This document shows, one piece after another, positions 46,101 to 53,379 of a stretch of 64,000 nucleotides of DNA. The DNA is taken from positions 1,302,001 through 1,366,000 of the forward strand of contig NZ_CP133597.1 in the NCBI RefSeq assembly GCF_031200575.1. Direction: 5' to 3'. The first letter of the stretch is position 1, and each line of letters opens with the position of its first letter. The notes below the pieces were generated by a model. That model did not search any database. It saw only the letters and a list, made by a program, of their open reading frames with translations, and had not been told where the DNA came from. The DNA comes from Ferroplasma sp. GTDB lineage: Archaea; Thermoplasmatota; Thermoplasmata; Thermoplasmatales; Thermoplasmataceae. The position numbers and the translations under genes were made by a program.

Positions 46101-46984
46101 CGGGCCTGGAATTTTTCAAAATCGATGGCACCTACAGCAGGGGGAAGAGCAGAACCAACAGGGCAGAGGCAAATGAGGTTGTGAGGATAATAAAGGAAGA
46201 GCTGCTCCAGACAAATTCCATAGGTGTGGTAACCCTGAGCGAGGCACAGAGGTCTGCCATAGAGGAAACCCTTAGCTCCTATTCCAGGCATGATAGCGTT
46301 CTTGCGGAATTGATAAACAGTGATGGCATATTTGTAAAAAACCTTGAAAACGTGCAGGGGGATGAAAAAGACGTAATAATTTTGAGCACTGGATACGGAA
46401 AGGATGATAATGGCAGGCTGACAATGAATTTCGGGCCCATAAACAGTACCGGTGGTGAAAAAAGGCTGAATGTGGCAATAACCAGGGCAAGGAAAAAATT
46501 CATAGTTGTTTCATCAATGGACCCAGAGGACATAAGAGTTCCGGAAACTGCAGGCAGGGGGCCTGAGCTTCTAAAGCAGTATTTGATTTATGCCAAAAAT
46601 CATGGATCAGGATCTATCATACAGAAATTCAGGAACGATGATGCAATGATAAATGATATCGCTGCCAAGCTTGAGGCTGAAGGTTTTGCCACAGTAAAAA
46701 ATGTAGGGTATTCAATGAACAATATAGCCCTGGCTGTGATTGATCCGGAGGATGATAACCACTATATCCTTGGAATAGAAACAGATGGCAGGATCTATAA
46801 TAGCATGAAAACTGCATCTGAACGTGAGAGGATAAGAAAAACTATCCTCTCTGCCAGGGGATGGAATCTTTACAGAATCTGGTCCGTGGACTACATGAAA
46901 AATCCGGAAAAAGTCCTTCATGAAATTATCAGCAATATCAACAGGTATAAAACAGAGGTAAAAAGCGCTGGGAGGGAGATTTGA
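43166..46984 (+). CDS. DUF4011-type SF1 helicase with C-terminal nuclease domain
   Basis: A 1272-residue protein. The N-terminal region (ITKWEKDVIDTSKNNRLLYF) fits the DUF4011 domain. The SF1 (UPF1-like) helicase core is split: Walker A GPPGTGKSQTISNII near residue 275, then about 500 residues of mostly helical, coiled-coil-like insert, then Walker B LIIFDEASQLTPPDA and ISGDTQQLPPTSFF, motif V NVQGDEKDVIILS and motif VI LNVAITRARKKFIVV. The last ~110 residues (GYSMNNIALAVIDP, ILGIETDGRIY, GWNLYRIWSVDY) match the MTES_1575-type restriction-endonuclease-like domain. This architecture is frequent in genome-defence contexts. No partner gene is visible. The 3' end overlaps tRNA-Ser(GGA) on the other strand by 19 nt. 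Confidence 0.88.
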   Translation: MDINIDESITKWEKDVIDTSKNNRLLYFNSESFLKITTPSMLFLFDDLVNKDKKMGVHLTGDEENRRKDEIIFSRKDGLGKALSSMYYQANSALKEHGSNVLFISFGLLKWKDENAKTVETQLFFVPVTLSRKMYDDFTLESTEGDIFFNPVLREKLEQFGIKFDFAFDDNLNLSEAMRNFKLTVKDTRWSVSRNSYLGVVSFTNNNIYNDIKKNHDAIKKNDLTRALAGDFEVIKKLNEKMPKTVNYSIDTVMDADSSQISAVYAARSGASFILNGPPGTGKSQTISNIIADSMKNNRSVLFVSEKNAAIEVVKKRLQESGLGDFILSFHGNASKSEIIKSLYKSVENNQHVPRTLVPTDRYSGTLNDYVHAVHEKRGNLGRSVYDACMIELENSCQFSLKIGAGMIDITPEVLENIEFQISEFNDYLDIIENFDKMPVDLQLPRYRENPEKYYRGIDSIENGIDGIEEIREQIKNCTGVDVTSMKDAEKVYQLASVLNPDVTLEKEFLDAEFIQDAYELLESREKLIQEYKYMSDIFTKKRKKEFMNLDLDSLKKNLVENYSSGLKRLSSDYKKIVRDIMELTEDSSRKHYNEIIEDIDYAMKIREKEAALEAVEESMKSKNIDSEDVYDRIRYAKKIISNMPGETAVEAVTGMVSGNGDMDSVMEFKSLFESVSNGINSLSEILPSASSMTDKNLEEIREQIGGLSSLDVERYAKFMELYDSLKSSGIDISPAFNKELHNDSILHSFRHSFNHEFVSYYVRNDDNLKNFRASSHERLAGMFMDYDRKRIEINRINLVSELTDRRREILAKYPGASMIIKTENAKKRFQKPLKTLFGELRDVLPALKPCIMMSPNNVSAFLDSDFSFDLIIFDEASQLTPPDAVGSLIRSKQAIISGDTQQLPPTSFFENVNISKYEDDYVVLDNILDQFDAIGLAKIPLKWHYRSVDDRLIAFSNRYFYENSLETFPSAYVNSPDTGLEFFKIDGTYSRGKSRTNRAEANEVVRIIKEELLQTNSIGVVTLSEAQRSAIEETLSSYSRHDSVLAELINSDGIFVKNLENVQGDEKDVIILSTGYGKDDNGRLTMNFGPINSTGGEKRLNVAITRARKKFIVVSSMDPEDIRVPETAGRGPELLKQYLIYAKNHGSGSIIQKFRNDDAMINDIAAKLEAEGFATVKNVGYSMNNIALAVIDPEDDNHYILGIETDGRIYNSMKTASERERIRKTILSARGWNLYRIWSVDYMKNPEKVLHEIISNINRYKTEVKSAGREI

Positions 46985-47049
46985 ACTCCCGGGCACTTAC
47001 GTGCACAGGTTTTCCAGACCTGCGTCTTACCAGGCTAGGCTATCCCAGC
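46966..47049 (-). tRNA. tRNA-Ser (GGA)
   Basis: An 84-nt class II tRNA. The acceptor pairs GCTGGGA with TCCCAGC; the anticodon stem CAGGT/ACCTG encloses CTGGAAA (anticodon GGA); the long variable arm contains GTGCACGTAAGTGCC; the T arm is CGGGAGTTCAAATCTCCC-like; the discriminator is G, as in archaeal serine tRNAs. CCA is not encoded. Its 3' end lies inside the final codons of the helicase gene on the opposite strand. Confidence 0.95.
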
Positions 47050-47071
47050 TTCAACACATAATATATTTTTG

Positions 47072-47515
47072 TTATAATATCCTTTCGAATAATGGGATTG
47101 TAACGCTTTTTTCAATTCCGTCCATTGTCCTGAGTTTTTCAAGCACAAAGGTAGAAAGATCCTTCATGGATTTCTGGGCAGTTAACAGAATAATATCCCA
47201 GTCACCGGTAATTATGGATGCCGAGATCACATTATCCATCCTTGAAAGGTTGACGCATAATGACCTCTGGTCTATGGAAGATTTTGGATTGTACTGTATC
47301 ATGATATATGCAAGGACAGAGTAGCCCAGCTTCTCATAGTTCAGGTCCACAGTATATTTTTTTATAAACCCGTCCTTCCTGAGCCTCTCCATTCTTTCGA
47401 ATATTGTTGCCCTGGGAATCTCCAGAGAATTGGAAATGTCTGATATTTTATCCCTTCCGTGCTCCTTCAGGTACTCTATTATTTTCATATCCTTTTTATC
47501 AATATTATCAAGCAT
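47072..47515 (-). CDS. Lrp/AsnC-family transcriptional regulator
   Basis: A 147-residue protein with an N-terminal winged helix-turn-helix (DKISDISNSLEIPRATIFER, residues ~20-42) and a C-terminal RAM effector domain (SVLAYIMIQY, ASIITGDWDIILLTA). ATG 47515 has a TATA box exactly 21 nt upstream, so the longer frame to 47548 is rejected. It is divergent from the asparagine synthetase-like gene, the classical position of AsnC next to its target, so amino-acid-responsive control of that gene and itself is inferred. Confidence 0.9.
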   Translation of the reverse strand: MLDNIDKKDMKIIEYLKEHGRDKISDISNSLEIPRATIFERMERLRKDGFIKKYTVDLNYEKLGYSVLAYIMIQYNPKSSIDQRSLCVNLSRMDNVISASIITGDWDIILLTAQKSMKDLSTFVLEKLRTMDGIEKSVTIPLFERIL

Positions 47516-47536
47516 AAAAGCAAAATGACATTGATA

Positions 47537-47544
47537 TATATAAA
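47537..47544 (-). promoter_or_regulatory. TATA box of the Lrp/AsnC regulator
   Basis: TTTATATA on the minus strand lies 21 nt before ATG 47515. Confidence 0.6.
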
Positions 47545-47579
47545 ACATTTGTTTTTAACACGGAAAATCAGATAAAATG

Positions 47580-47587
47580 TTTATAAA
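47580..47587 (+). promoter_or_regulatory. TATA box of asparagine synthetase-like gene
   Basis: TTTATAAA lies 21 nt before ATG 47609. The 93-bp region to 47515 carries both divergent promoters, with about 35 bp between the two TATA boxes as room for a regulator site. Confidence 0.6.
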
Positions 47588-47608
47588 TTGTGATTTAATA
47601 AATACATT

Positions 47609-48568
47609 ATGGAAACATTGAATCAGAATGATGATTATGTGAAAAGTGAGATAGAAAGATCAATGAGGCACCTTGCCGACCCGAAAGTCCAGCATGCAAT
47701 AAAGGTACAGAGCTATATACGGTCATATGTGACAGATTTCCTGCGGGAGGCAGGCTACACAGAGATTGCACCCATTATAATTTCACCGCTTACGGATCCG
47801 CTGAACCATCCGGTTTATGATCCGAAGATTCATGCCTACGGGGGCGACATGTGGATAACACAGAGCATGATTTTCCACAAGCAGATAGCCGTGCAGGAAC
47901 TCAAGAAAATATTTATAATGTCCCCAAACGTAAGACTTGAAACCGAGGAAAAGGCCGGAACCGGGAGGCATCTTTATGAATTTACCCAGATTGACATAGA
48001 GGCACTAGAGAAATCCAGAGAAGAGATGATGTCCCTTGCAGAGGATATGATTATATACACAATATCAAGAATAAAGAAGGAACATTCAGAAGAGCTAAAG
48101 TATTTCCACAGGACGCTGCCTGATTACCAGAAGCCATTTCCCGTAATTACATTCAGGGAGGCTGAGGAAAAATATGGGAAAGGATTCGAAACAAAGCTAT
48201 CAAAGGATTCCACATCCCCTGTATGGGTAATAGACATACCATTGAAGGAGAGAGAATTTTATGACAGGGAATACCCTGACAGGCCCGGCATTCTCAGGGA
48301 TATGGATCTTATATGGCCTGAGGGGTTCGAGGAAGCGTCATCCGGGGGAGAAAGGGAATATGAACTTTCACAGATCCTTGACAGGATCCATAAGAAAGGC
48401 CAGACAGAGGAGCAGTTCAAATGGTTCATTGAACTGGCCCGGGAAGGAATTAAGCTCACAACAGGATTCGGGATAGGCATAGAGAGGTTTACCAGGTTTG
48501 TATGCGGTGTAGCAAAAATAGAGGATGTTACAACATTTCCGAAGGTACCCGGAAGGATATCTCTTTAA
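47609..48568 (+). CDS. Archaeal AsnRS-like asparagine synthetase (AS-AR)
   Basis: A 319-residue class II aminoacyl-tRNA synthetase core without an anticodon-binding domain. Motif 2 region is FIMSPNVRLETEEKAGTGRH followed by LYEFTQIDIE, and motif 3 is GFGIGIERFTRFV. This matches the archaeal AsnRS paralogue shown in Pyrococcus abyssi to make asparagine from aspartate, ATP and ammonia. Length is close to that family (~300) and far below true AsnRS (~430). A leaderless promoter lies upstream. The divergent AsnC-like regulator supports an asparagine-synthesis role. Confidence 0.85.
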   Translation: METLNQNDDYVKSEIERSMRHLADPKVQHAIKVQSYIRSYVTDFLREAGYTEIAPIIISPLTDPLNHPVYDPKIHAYGGDMWITQSMIFHKQIAVQELKKIFIMSPNVRLETEEKAGTGRHLYEFTQIDIEALEKSREEMMSLAEDMIIYTISRIKKEHSEELKYFHRTLPDYQKPFPVITFREAEEKYGKGFETKLSKDSTSPVWVIDIPLKEREFYDREYPDRPGILRDMDLIWPEGFEEASSGGEREYELSQILDRIHKKGQTEEQFKWFIELAREGIKLTTGFGIGIERFTRFVCGVAKIEDVTTFPKVPGRISL

Positions 48569-48617
48569 AAATTAGTAATTTTAAATTGGAATTTTTAGTA
48601 TTTTATTCAATGAATTT

Positions 48618-49325
48618 CTATTTTATGCCACTCCCTATATTCATATTATGCCCGCCTGCAACATTTATAATCTGGCCTGTTATCAACTCAGAAAGCAACA
48701 GGAATTCCACAGCCCTGTTAACACCTGACGGAGGATATCTGCCTGGGGTTCCCAGCTTCTGGGGCACTCCCTGGTCTATAAAATCTTTCTCTATGAATCC
48801 CGGTGCTATTCCATTCACGGTAATGTTATAGGGTATGAGCTCCCGGGAAAGTTCCCTTATCATTGAATACACTGCACCCTTGCCTGCTGCGTATCCTGGA
48901 TTGGAATTAAGCAGCACATTGTCAGCGGCCGCAAATCCGATAATTGCGCCAAATCCCTGCTTTTTCATGACTGGCACAGATGCCCTTGCCATATTATAAA
49001 ATGTTCTTGCGTTGTTAAGCAGGGCCTCCTGAAATGTATCCTCCGGATATTTCTCTATTTCCGTGGTGGAGAAATAATTCCCGGCAACGTTTACCACCCC
49101 ATCCAGGCTTCCCATGGCCTCTGTGGCAACCTCCACAGCTTTCTCACATTCCTTATAATTATTAAGGTCAGCCTTCCACGAATGGCATCCGATCTTTTCG
49201 GCAACGGATTCCACTGTATCACCACGGGATGCAAGGAAAAGATGGAACCCCTGTTTATTCAGGTAATAGGCAAGGGAACTGCCTATTCCATGGCCTACCC
49301 CTGTAATCAAAATATTTGTCTGCAT
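48618..49325 (-). CDS. Short-chain dehydrogenase/reductase
   Basis: A 235-residue SDR: cofactor motif ITGVGHGIGSSLAYYL (TGxxxGIG), NVAGNYFSTTE (NAG-like), and catalytic YAAGKGAVYSMIREL (YxxxK). The usual catalytic Ser position reads GFAAADNVLLNSNPGY. The last segment ends GGHNMNIGSGIK. It uses NAD(P)H on an unknown carbonyl substrate. It converges with the asparagine synthetase gene. Confidence 0.87.
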   Translation of the reverse strand: MQTNILITGVGHGIGSSLAYYLNKQGFHLFLASRGDTVESVAEKIGCHSWKADLNNYKECEKAVEVATEAMGSLDGVVNVAGNYFSTTEIEKYPEDTFQEALLNNARTFYNMARASVPVMKKQGFGAIIGFAAADNVLLNSNPGYAAGKGAVYSMIRELSRELIPYNITVNGIAPGFIEKDFIDQGVPQKLGTPGRYPPSGVNRAVEFLLLSELITGQIINVAGGHNMNIGSGIK

Positions 49326-49439
49326 ACCTGATTATGGATATTTTCTATAAAATATTTGAGTGACGTGCATCTGTACAAAACCTGTAAGAGATTAACGGCA
49401 TAAATATCCAGAAAACCTTTCATGTAATTTGATATAAGG

Positions 49440-49523
49440 CGCTGGGAGGGAGATTTGAACTCCCGAGCTATTTCTAGCAGTAGATTTCGAATCTACCGTC
49501 TTACCGGGCTAGGCTACCCCAGC
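49440..49523 (-). tRNA. tRNA-Ser (CGA)
   Basis: An 84-nt class II tRNA almost identical to tRNA-Ser(GGA) in acceptor, D and T arms. The anticodon stem GTAGA/TCTAC encloses TTCGAAA (anticodon CGA). The long variable arm reads TGCTAGAAATAGCTC; the discriminator is G. The seventh acceptor pair is G-T. CCA is not encoded. Confidence 0.95.
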
Positions 49524-49537
49524 TTGGTACTGTATCT

Positions 49538-49930
49538 CTATTTTTTATTTAATTTTTCATATTCCTTTTTCATGCATTTATCCATTACAACTTCCATTCC
49601 CATGTCATTTGCCAGTTTTGCTGCATCTTCGTTGACTATCCCCTCCTGCATCCATATTACCTTTGCCTTTCCCTTTGAATCCATGACTATATTCCCAATG
49701 AATTCTGGCCTTCTGAATATGTCAACAACGTCAACATTCCCATCTATTGAATGAATATCCCTGTAAGCCTTTTTTCCCATCCACTGATCCAGCATGGGAT
49801 TGACTGGAATTATATTGTAACCCCTGTCCATCAGAAATTTTGCCACCTGATAGCTATACCTGTCGGGTTTGTCTGAAATGCCAACGACTGCTATATCCCT
49901 GTATTTTTTCAGAATTTCTTCTACTGTCAT
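49538..49930 (-). CDS. CoA-binding domain protein
   Basis: A 130-residue single-domain protein of the CoA_binding (succinyl-CoA synthetase alpha-like Rossmann) family: DIAVVGISDKPDRYSYQVAK, YNIIPVNPMLDQWMGKKAY and VIWMQEGIVNEDAAKLA. Small proteins of this type bind CoA or nucleotides, and their physiological role is not settled. It begins 14 bp after the tRNA-Ser(CGA) 5' end on the same strand and could share its transcription region. Confidence 0.85.
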   Translation of the reverse strand: MTVEEILKKYRDIAVVGISDKPDRYSYQVAKFLMDRGYNIIPVNPMLDQWMGKKAYRDIHSIDGNVDVVDIFRRPEFIGNIVMDSKGKAKVIWMQEGIVNEDAAKLANDMGMEVVMDKCMKKEYEKLNKK

Positions 49931-50035
49931 GTGTAATTAATATGCAGATTATTAATAAAATTATCTACCGATAGCTGTAATAGAGGCATGCAGATAATCT
50001 CGCAAGTGTTAAATATTCTTCTGAAATAATGTATT

Positions 50036-50341
50036 ATGTTTTGCCCAAAATGTGGGGCTTTGATGACTCCAAACAAAGATAAATATGTATGCAATAGCTG
50101 TGGTTTCGAAGTGTTGAAGGCGGGCACAGCTGACCAGAAAATCATTTCAAAAAGTTCTGATAAGGAAATTATAATGGTGGCAAAGGAAGTAAATGCCGAG
50201 CCACTGGACAGTGACGCAGTGTGCCCTGTATGCCATCATGTTGGCGCATATTATTTACTGAAGCAGACCAGATCCGCAGATGAGCCAGAGACGAAATTTT
50301 ACACCTGCGAATCCTGCGGGCACAGGTGGAGGGAATACTGA
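50036..50341 (+). CDS. tfs: Transcription factor S (RNA polymerase transcript-cleavage factor)
   Basis: A 101-residue archaeal TFS (TFIIS/RPB9-like). The N-terminal zinc ribbon is FCPKCGALM...VCNSCGFEV. The C-terminal TFIIS-type ribbon is CPVCHHVGAYY and CESCGHRWREY, with the catalytic acidic pair in TRSADEPETKFYTC that stimulates RNA cleavage in backtracked polymerase. It sits upstream of SRP54 in a housekeeping cluster. Confidence 0.95.
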   Translation: MFCPKCGALMTPNKDKYVCNSCGFEVLKAGTADQKIISKSSDKEIIMVAKEVNAEPLDSDAVCPVCHHVGAYYLLKQTRSADEPETKFYTCESCGHRWREY

Positions 50342-50429
50342 TTTTTATATTCCATAATTATTGGTAGGCTTGCAGTATTATAATTCTGCATTATTTTTCT
50401 AACAAATCTTATATAACACATTTTGATAA

Positions 50430-51806
50430 ATGATTATGGTTCTCGATAACTTATCAGATTCATTAAAAAATATTATGCGTAAAATTTCAGGGTCAAGTTA
50501 CATAGACAAGGATACAGTTAAGGAGGTAACAAAGGAGATTCAGAGGGCACTTCTAAAGGCAGATGTAAATGTTAAACTTGTCCTAAAGCTTTCAAATACT
50601 GTTCAGGAGAGGGCACTTAATGAGAAGCCGCCGGCTGGAATGACATCACAGGATTACATTATAAGGATAATATATGAAGAGCTACTTAAAATACTGGGCA
50701 CAGATGCCGATTTTGAACTGAAACCGCAGACCATAATGCTCGTGGGTTTATACGGAAACGGTAAAACAACCACTGCAGGGAAGCTTGCGAGGCTGTTCCA
50801 GAAAAAAGGGCTTTCCACAGGATTGATAGCGGCTGATGTCCACAGGCCAGGTGCGTATGAGCAGCTGAGCCAGATAGCAAAGGATGTTAATGCCGGCTTC
50901 TACGGCGAAAAGGATGAGAAAAATGCCCTGAAGATAGTCAGGAATGGAATAAAGAATTTAGATGATTACAGGATAAAAATAATAGATACCAGCGGCCGTG
51001 ATTCCCTGGACCAGGATTTAATAGATGAGGTCAGGGAGATCAAGGAGAAGGTAAATCCCGATACCGTATTATTTGTCATTGATGCAACACTGGGACAGCA
51101 GGCAGGCCCACAGGCACAGAAACTCCACGATGCAGTAAATATCAACGGTGTCATAATAACAAAAATGGATGGTACGGGAAAAGCAGGTGGCGCACTAAGT
51201 GCCGTGGCTGATATAAAATCCCCTGTTTATTTCATAGGTACCGGGGAGCACATGGATGACATACAGATATTTAACCCGAAAAAATTCCTTTCAAGGCTTC
51301 TAGGAATGGGAGATATAGATTCATTAATGGAGGTTGTTGAGGAAACAAACCTGACCGAGGAGGAAGCGGAGGCATCACTGGATAAGCTAATGTCCGGGAA
51401 ATTTGACCTAAAGGATATGTACGATGTATGGGAAAAATTTGCAAAGCCCGGATTGCTGAAAAAATTCTTCGGCGCCCTTCCACTGGCAAAAATGCCCGGC
51501 GCCGGGAAACTGGATGATTCCCAGCTTGAACAGGCTGATGAGAAATTGCGTTTATACCGTGTAATACTTGATTCCATGACATATTATGAGCTGGAAAATC
51601 CCGATGAGCTTAATGCAAAGCGCATAAAGAGGATAGCAGCAGGTTCAGGGCAGGGAGAAAAGAATGTAAGGCAGTTATTAAAAGAATACAATGCCATGAA
51701 AAAGAATATGAAGGCAATAAAAAAGAACAGGAATTTCAAAAAAATGCTTAAAACCCAGTTCAAGGGAGGAAATTTCAGCCTCGATGATCTGGAATCACAG
51801 CTTTAA
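50430..51806 (+). CDS. srp54: Signal recognition particle 54 kDa protein
   Basis: A 458-residue SRP GTPase. The N-domain helical bundle includes VTKEIQRALLKADVNVKLVL. The G domain has G1 MLVGLYGNGKTTTAGKLA, IIDTSGRDSLD (G3), and TKMDGTGKAGGALS (G4). The methionine-containing M domain begins around residue 310 and includes RIKRIAAGSGQGEKNVRQLL, the signal- and 7S RNA-binding segment. ATG 50436, two codons in, is an equally possible start given TTATATAA just upstream. Confidence 0.97.
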   Translation: MIMVLDNLSDSLKNIMRKISGSSYIDKDTVKEVTKEIQRALLKADVNVKLVLKLSNTVQERALNEKPPAGMTSQDYIIRIIYEELLKILGTDADFELKPQTIMLVGLYGNGKTTTAGKLARLFQKKGLSTGLIAADVHRPGAYEQLSQIAKDVNAGFYGEKDEKNALKIVRNGIKNLDDYRIKIIDTSGRDSLDQDLIDEVREIKEKVNPDTVLFVIDATLGQQAGPQAQKLHDAVNINGVIITKMDGTGKAGGALSAVADIKSPVYFIGTGEHMDDIQIFNPKKFLSRLLGMGDIDSLMEVVEETNLTEEEAEASLDKLMSGKFDLKDMYDVWEKFAKPGLLKKFFGALPLAKMPGAGKLDDSQLEQADEKLRLYRVILDSMTYYELENPDELNAKRIKRIAAGSGQGEKNVRQLLKEYNAMKKNMKAIKKNRNFKKMLKTQFKGGNFSLDDLESQL

Positions 51807-52993
51807 ATTAAATCTTCAAGCTGTGAGACAAGTTCCGGATATTTCATCTGGACTGCCTTTAATATTTCTTCAACTGAGATGTTTGTCATTTTTACGTCGG
51901 ATATAACATCAACAAGCTTGTCCAGTGTTTCATCTGACAGCGTTCCCAGTTTCTCCTTAGCAAACCAGTTTCTCAGATGCTTTCTCTCGAATTTGTCCTT
52001 TACCATAAGGTCGTAGTTTTTCATCATCTGTTCTGAATAGTCGTTCTCCTCTATGGCCTTTTTAGAAACCTGGGCTGCGAATTTACCGGAAATCATTCCG
52101 TTGGCTATTCCTCCGCCAGTTATAGGATCAATGAGCCTTGCTGCATCCCCTATGGCCAGGAGGCCAGGAAGGCTCATCTTATCCTTTACCCTGTTCACAG
52201 AAACTCCGCCGCTTATCTGCTGGATGATGCGCCCCTTGCTGTATCCTGGATGTGATTTTATCCATGAATCAAGATAGTTTTTAACGTCAAGGCGATCCTT
52301 CATCCTTGTTATGGTTACACCTATTCCCACATTAGCCTCATGTGGCCCCTTTGGAAATACCCAGAGATAACCTGCCGGGGCTATTGACCCGAGATAGAAA
52401 TCTGTAAAATCTTCGTTTGAGTCTACATTTTCCATCCTGTATTCCAGTGCAGATATGATATCGTTTTTCTTCAGTATGGGAGATTTCAGGCCGGCCCATC
52501 TGGAAAATTCGCTTTCAAAGCCATCAGCAGCTATTACCATCTTTGCCCTTACCTCTACTTCCTCTCCATTATGCCTTATCTTAGCACCTACAACACGGTT
52601 CCCTTCCTTTATAACTGAGGTGGCGGGTGATTTTATCCATATATCAGCACCCTCTGTGGCGGCAAGTGTTGCAATATGCTTATCAAATTTATCACGCTCA
52701 ACGACAAAGCCCACCTCGTTGCCTGCGCTTTCTGCTCCCAGTATAATTGGCTTTTTCTCTGAAGGACCATAGATTCTTGCACCCTTTACCTCATCAGATA
52801 TCCAGTGCTGTTCAGGTTTTAAGTCTACCTCAGGCATCCATGCCTTTGATACACCCTCCCCGCATCTTACCGGAGAACCTATATCGGGACGCTTTTCTAC
52901 CATCAGGGTCTTCAGACCGTATCTTGCAGAATACCTTGCTGCAGAACTTCCTGCAGGGCCTGCACCTATTACAAGAACATCATAATTTAGCAT
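51803..52993 (-). CDS. Digeranylgeranylglycerophospholipid reductase (GGR)
   Basis: A 396-residue FAD-dependent geranylgeranyl reductase that saturates the isoprenoid chains of archaeal membrane lipids. The FAD motif is VIGAGPAGSSAARYSARYG, the conserved redox-region cysteine lies in SPVRCGEGVS, and the lipid-channel motif YLWVFPKGPHEANVGIG matches the (Y/F)xWxFPx8GxG signature of the family. The FAD-pyrophosphate motif is LLAIGDAARLIDPITGGG. Its start overlaps the ferredoxin gene by 14 nt. It converges with SRP54. Confidence 0.95.
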   Translation of the reverse strand: MLNYDVLVIGAGPAGSSAARYSARYGLKTLMVEKRPDIGSPVRCGEGVSKAWMPEVDLKPEQHWISDEVKGARIYGPSEKKPIILGAESAGNEVGFVVERDKFDKHIATLAATEGADIWIKSPATSVIKEGNRVVGAKIRHNGEEVEVRAKMVIAADGFESEFSRWAGLKSPILKKNDIISALEYRMENVDSNEDFTDFYLGSIAPAGYLWVFPKGPHEANVGIGVTITRMKDRLDVKNYLDSWIKSHPGYSKGRIIQQISGGVSVNRVKDKMSLPGLLAIGDAARLIDPITGGGIANGMISGKFAAQVSKKAIEENDYSEQMMKNYDLMVKDKFERKHLRNWFAKEKLGTLSDETLDKLVDVISDVKMTNISVEEILKAVQMKYPELVSQLEDLI

Positions 52994-53189
52994 GGAACCA
53001 CTCCGCTGAGATTGCTCCTGTGGGGCAACCTATAACACAAAATTCGCACTTAATGCACTTATCCTCATTTATGGCAATAACTGTTTCATCCAAATTAATC
53101 GCATCAGTTGGACACATGCCAACACAGGCTCCACAGTAATCGCAAAGTCCTCTGTCTATGTCCATCTCGCTCTTAACCTTCACTTCCAT
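52980..53189 (-). CDS. 2[4Fe-4S] ferredoxin, probable GGR electron donor
   Basis: A 69-residue bacterial-type ferredoxin with two complete cluster motifs, CDYCGACVGMCPTDAI and CIKCEFCVIGCPTGAI. The frame is open to 53204, but ATG 53189 gives a normal short N-terminus. It overlaps the GGR gene by 14 nt, so the two proteins are co-translated and the ferredoxin very likely feeds electrons to GGR. Confidence 0.92.
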   Translation of the reverse strand: MEVKVKSEMDIDRGLCDYCGACVGMCPTDAINLDETVIAINEDKCIKCEFCVIGCPTGAISAEWFHAKL

Positions 53190-53379
53190 AAGCGTAAAAG
53201 CCACATACCTATATCTATTTTTTGTTTTATCCCTAATGTATATGGATATTTTTGAAGTTTTCTGGAACGGCTATGATCTTGTATTGAATTTTTTCCTATA
53301 TAAATATATACATGAAAATCTGTAACACAATTTATAAATTTTATAGAAAATATTTTATATAATTATTGGTTTCATTTCA

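Noticed and set aside
47609-48568. Truncated true asparaginyl-tRNA synthetase
   Set aside because: The N-terminus is natural, with a promoter directly upstream and no decayed anticodon-binding domain. The length fits the archaeal asparagine synthetase paralogue.
50036-50341. TFS gene as an RNA polymerase subunit (RpoM/Rpb9)
   Set aside because: The C-terminal ribbon carries the Asp-Glu cleavage pair (SADEPETKF) that defines the cleavage factor TFS.
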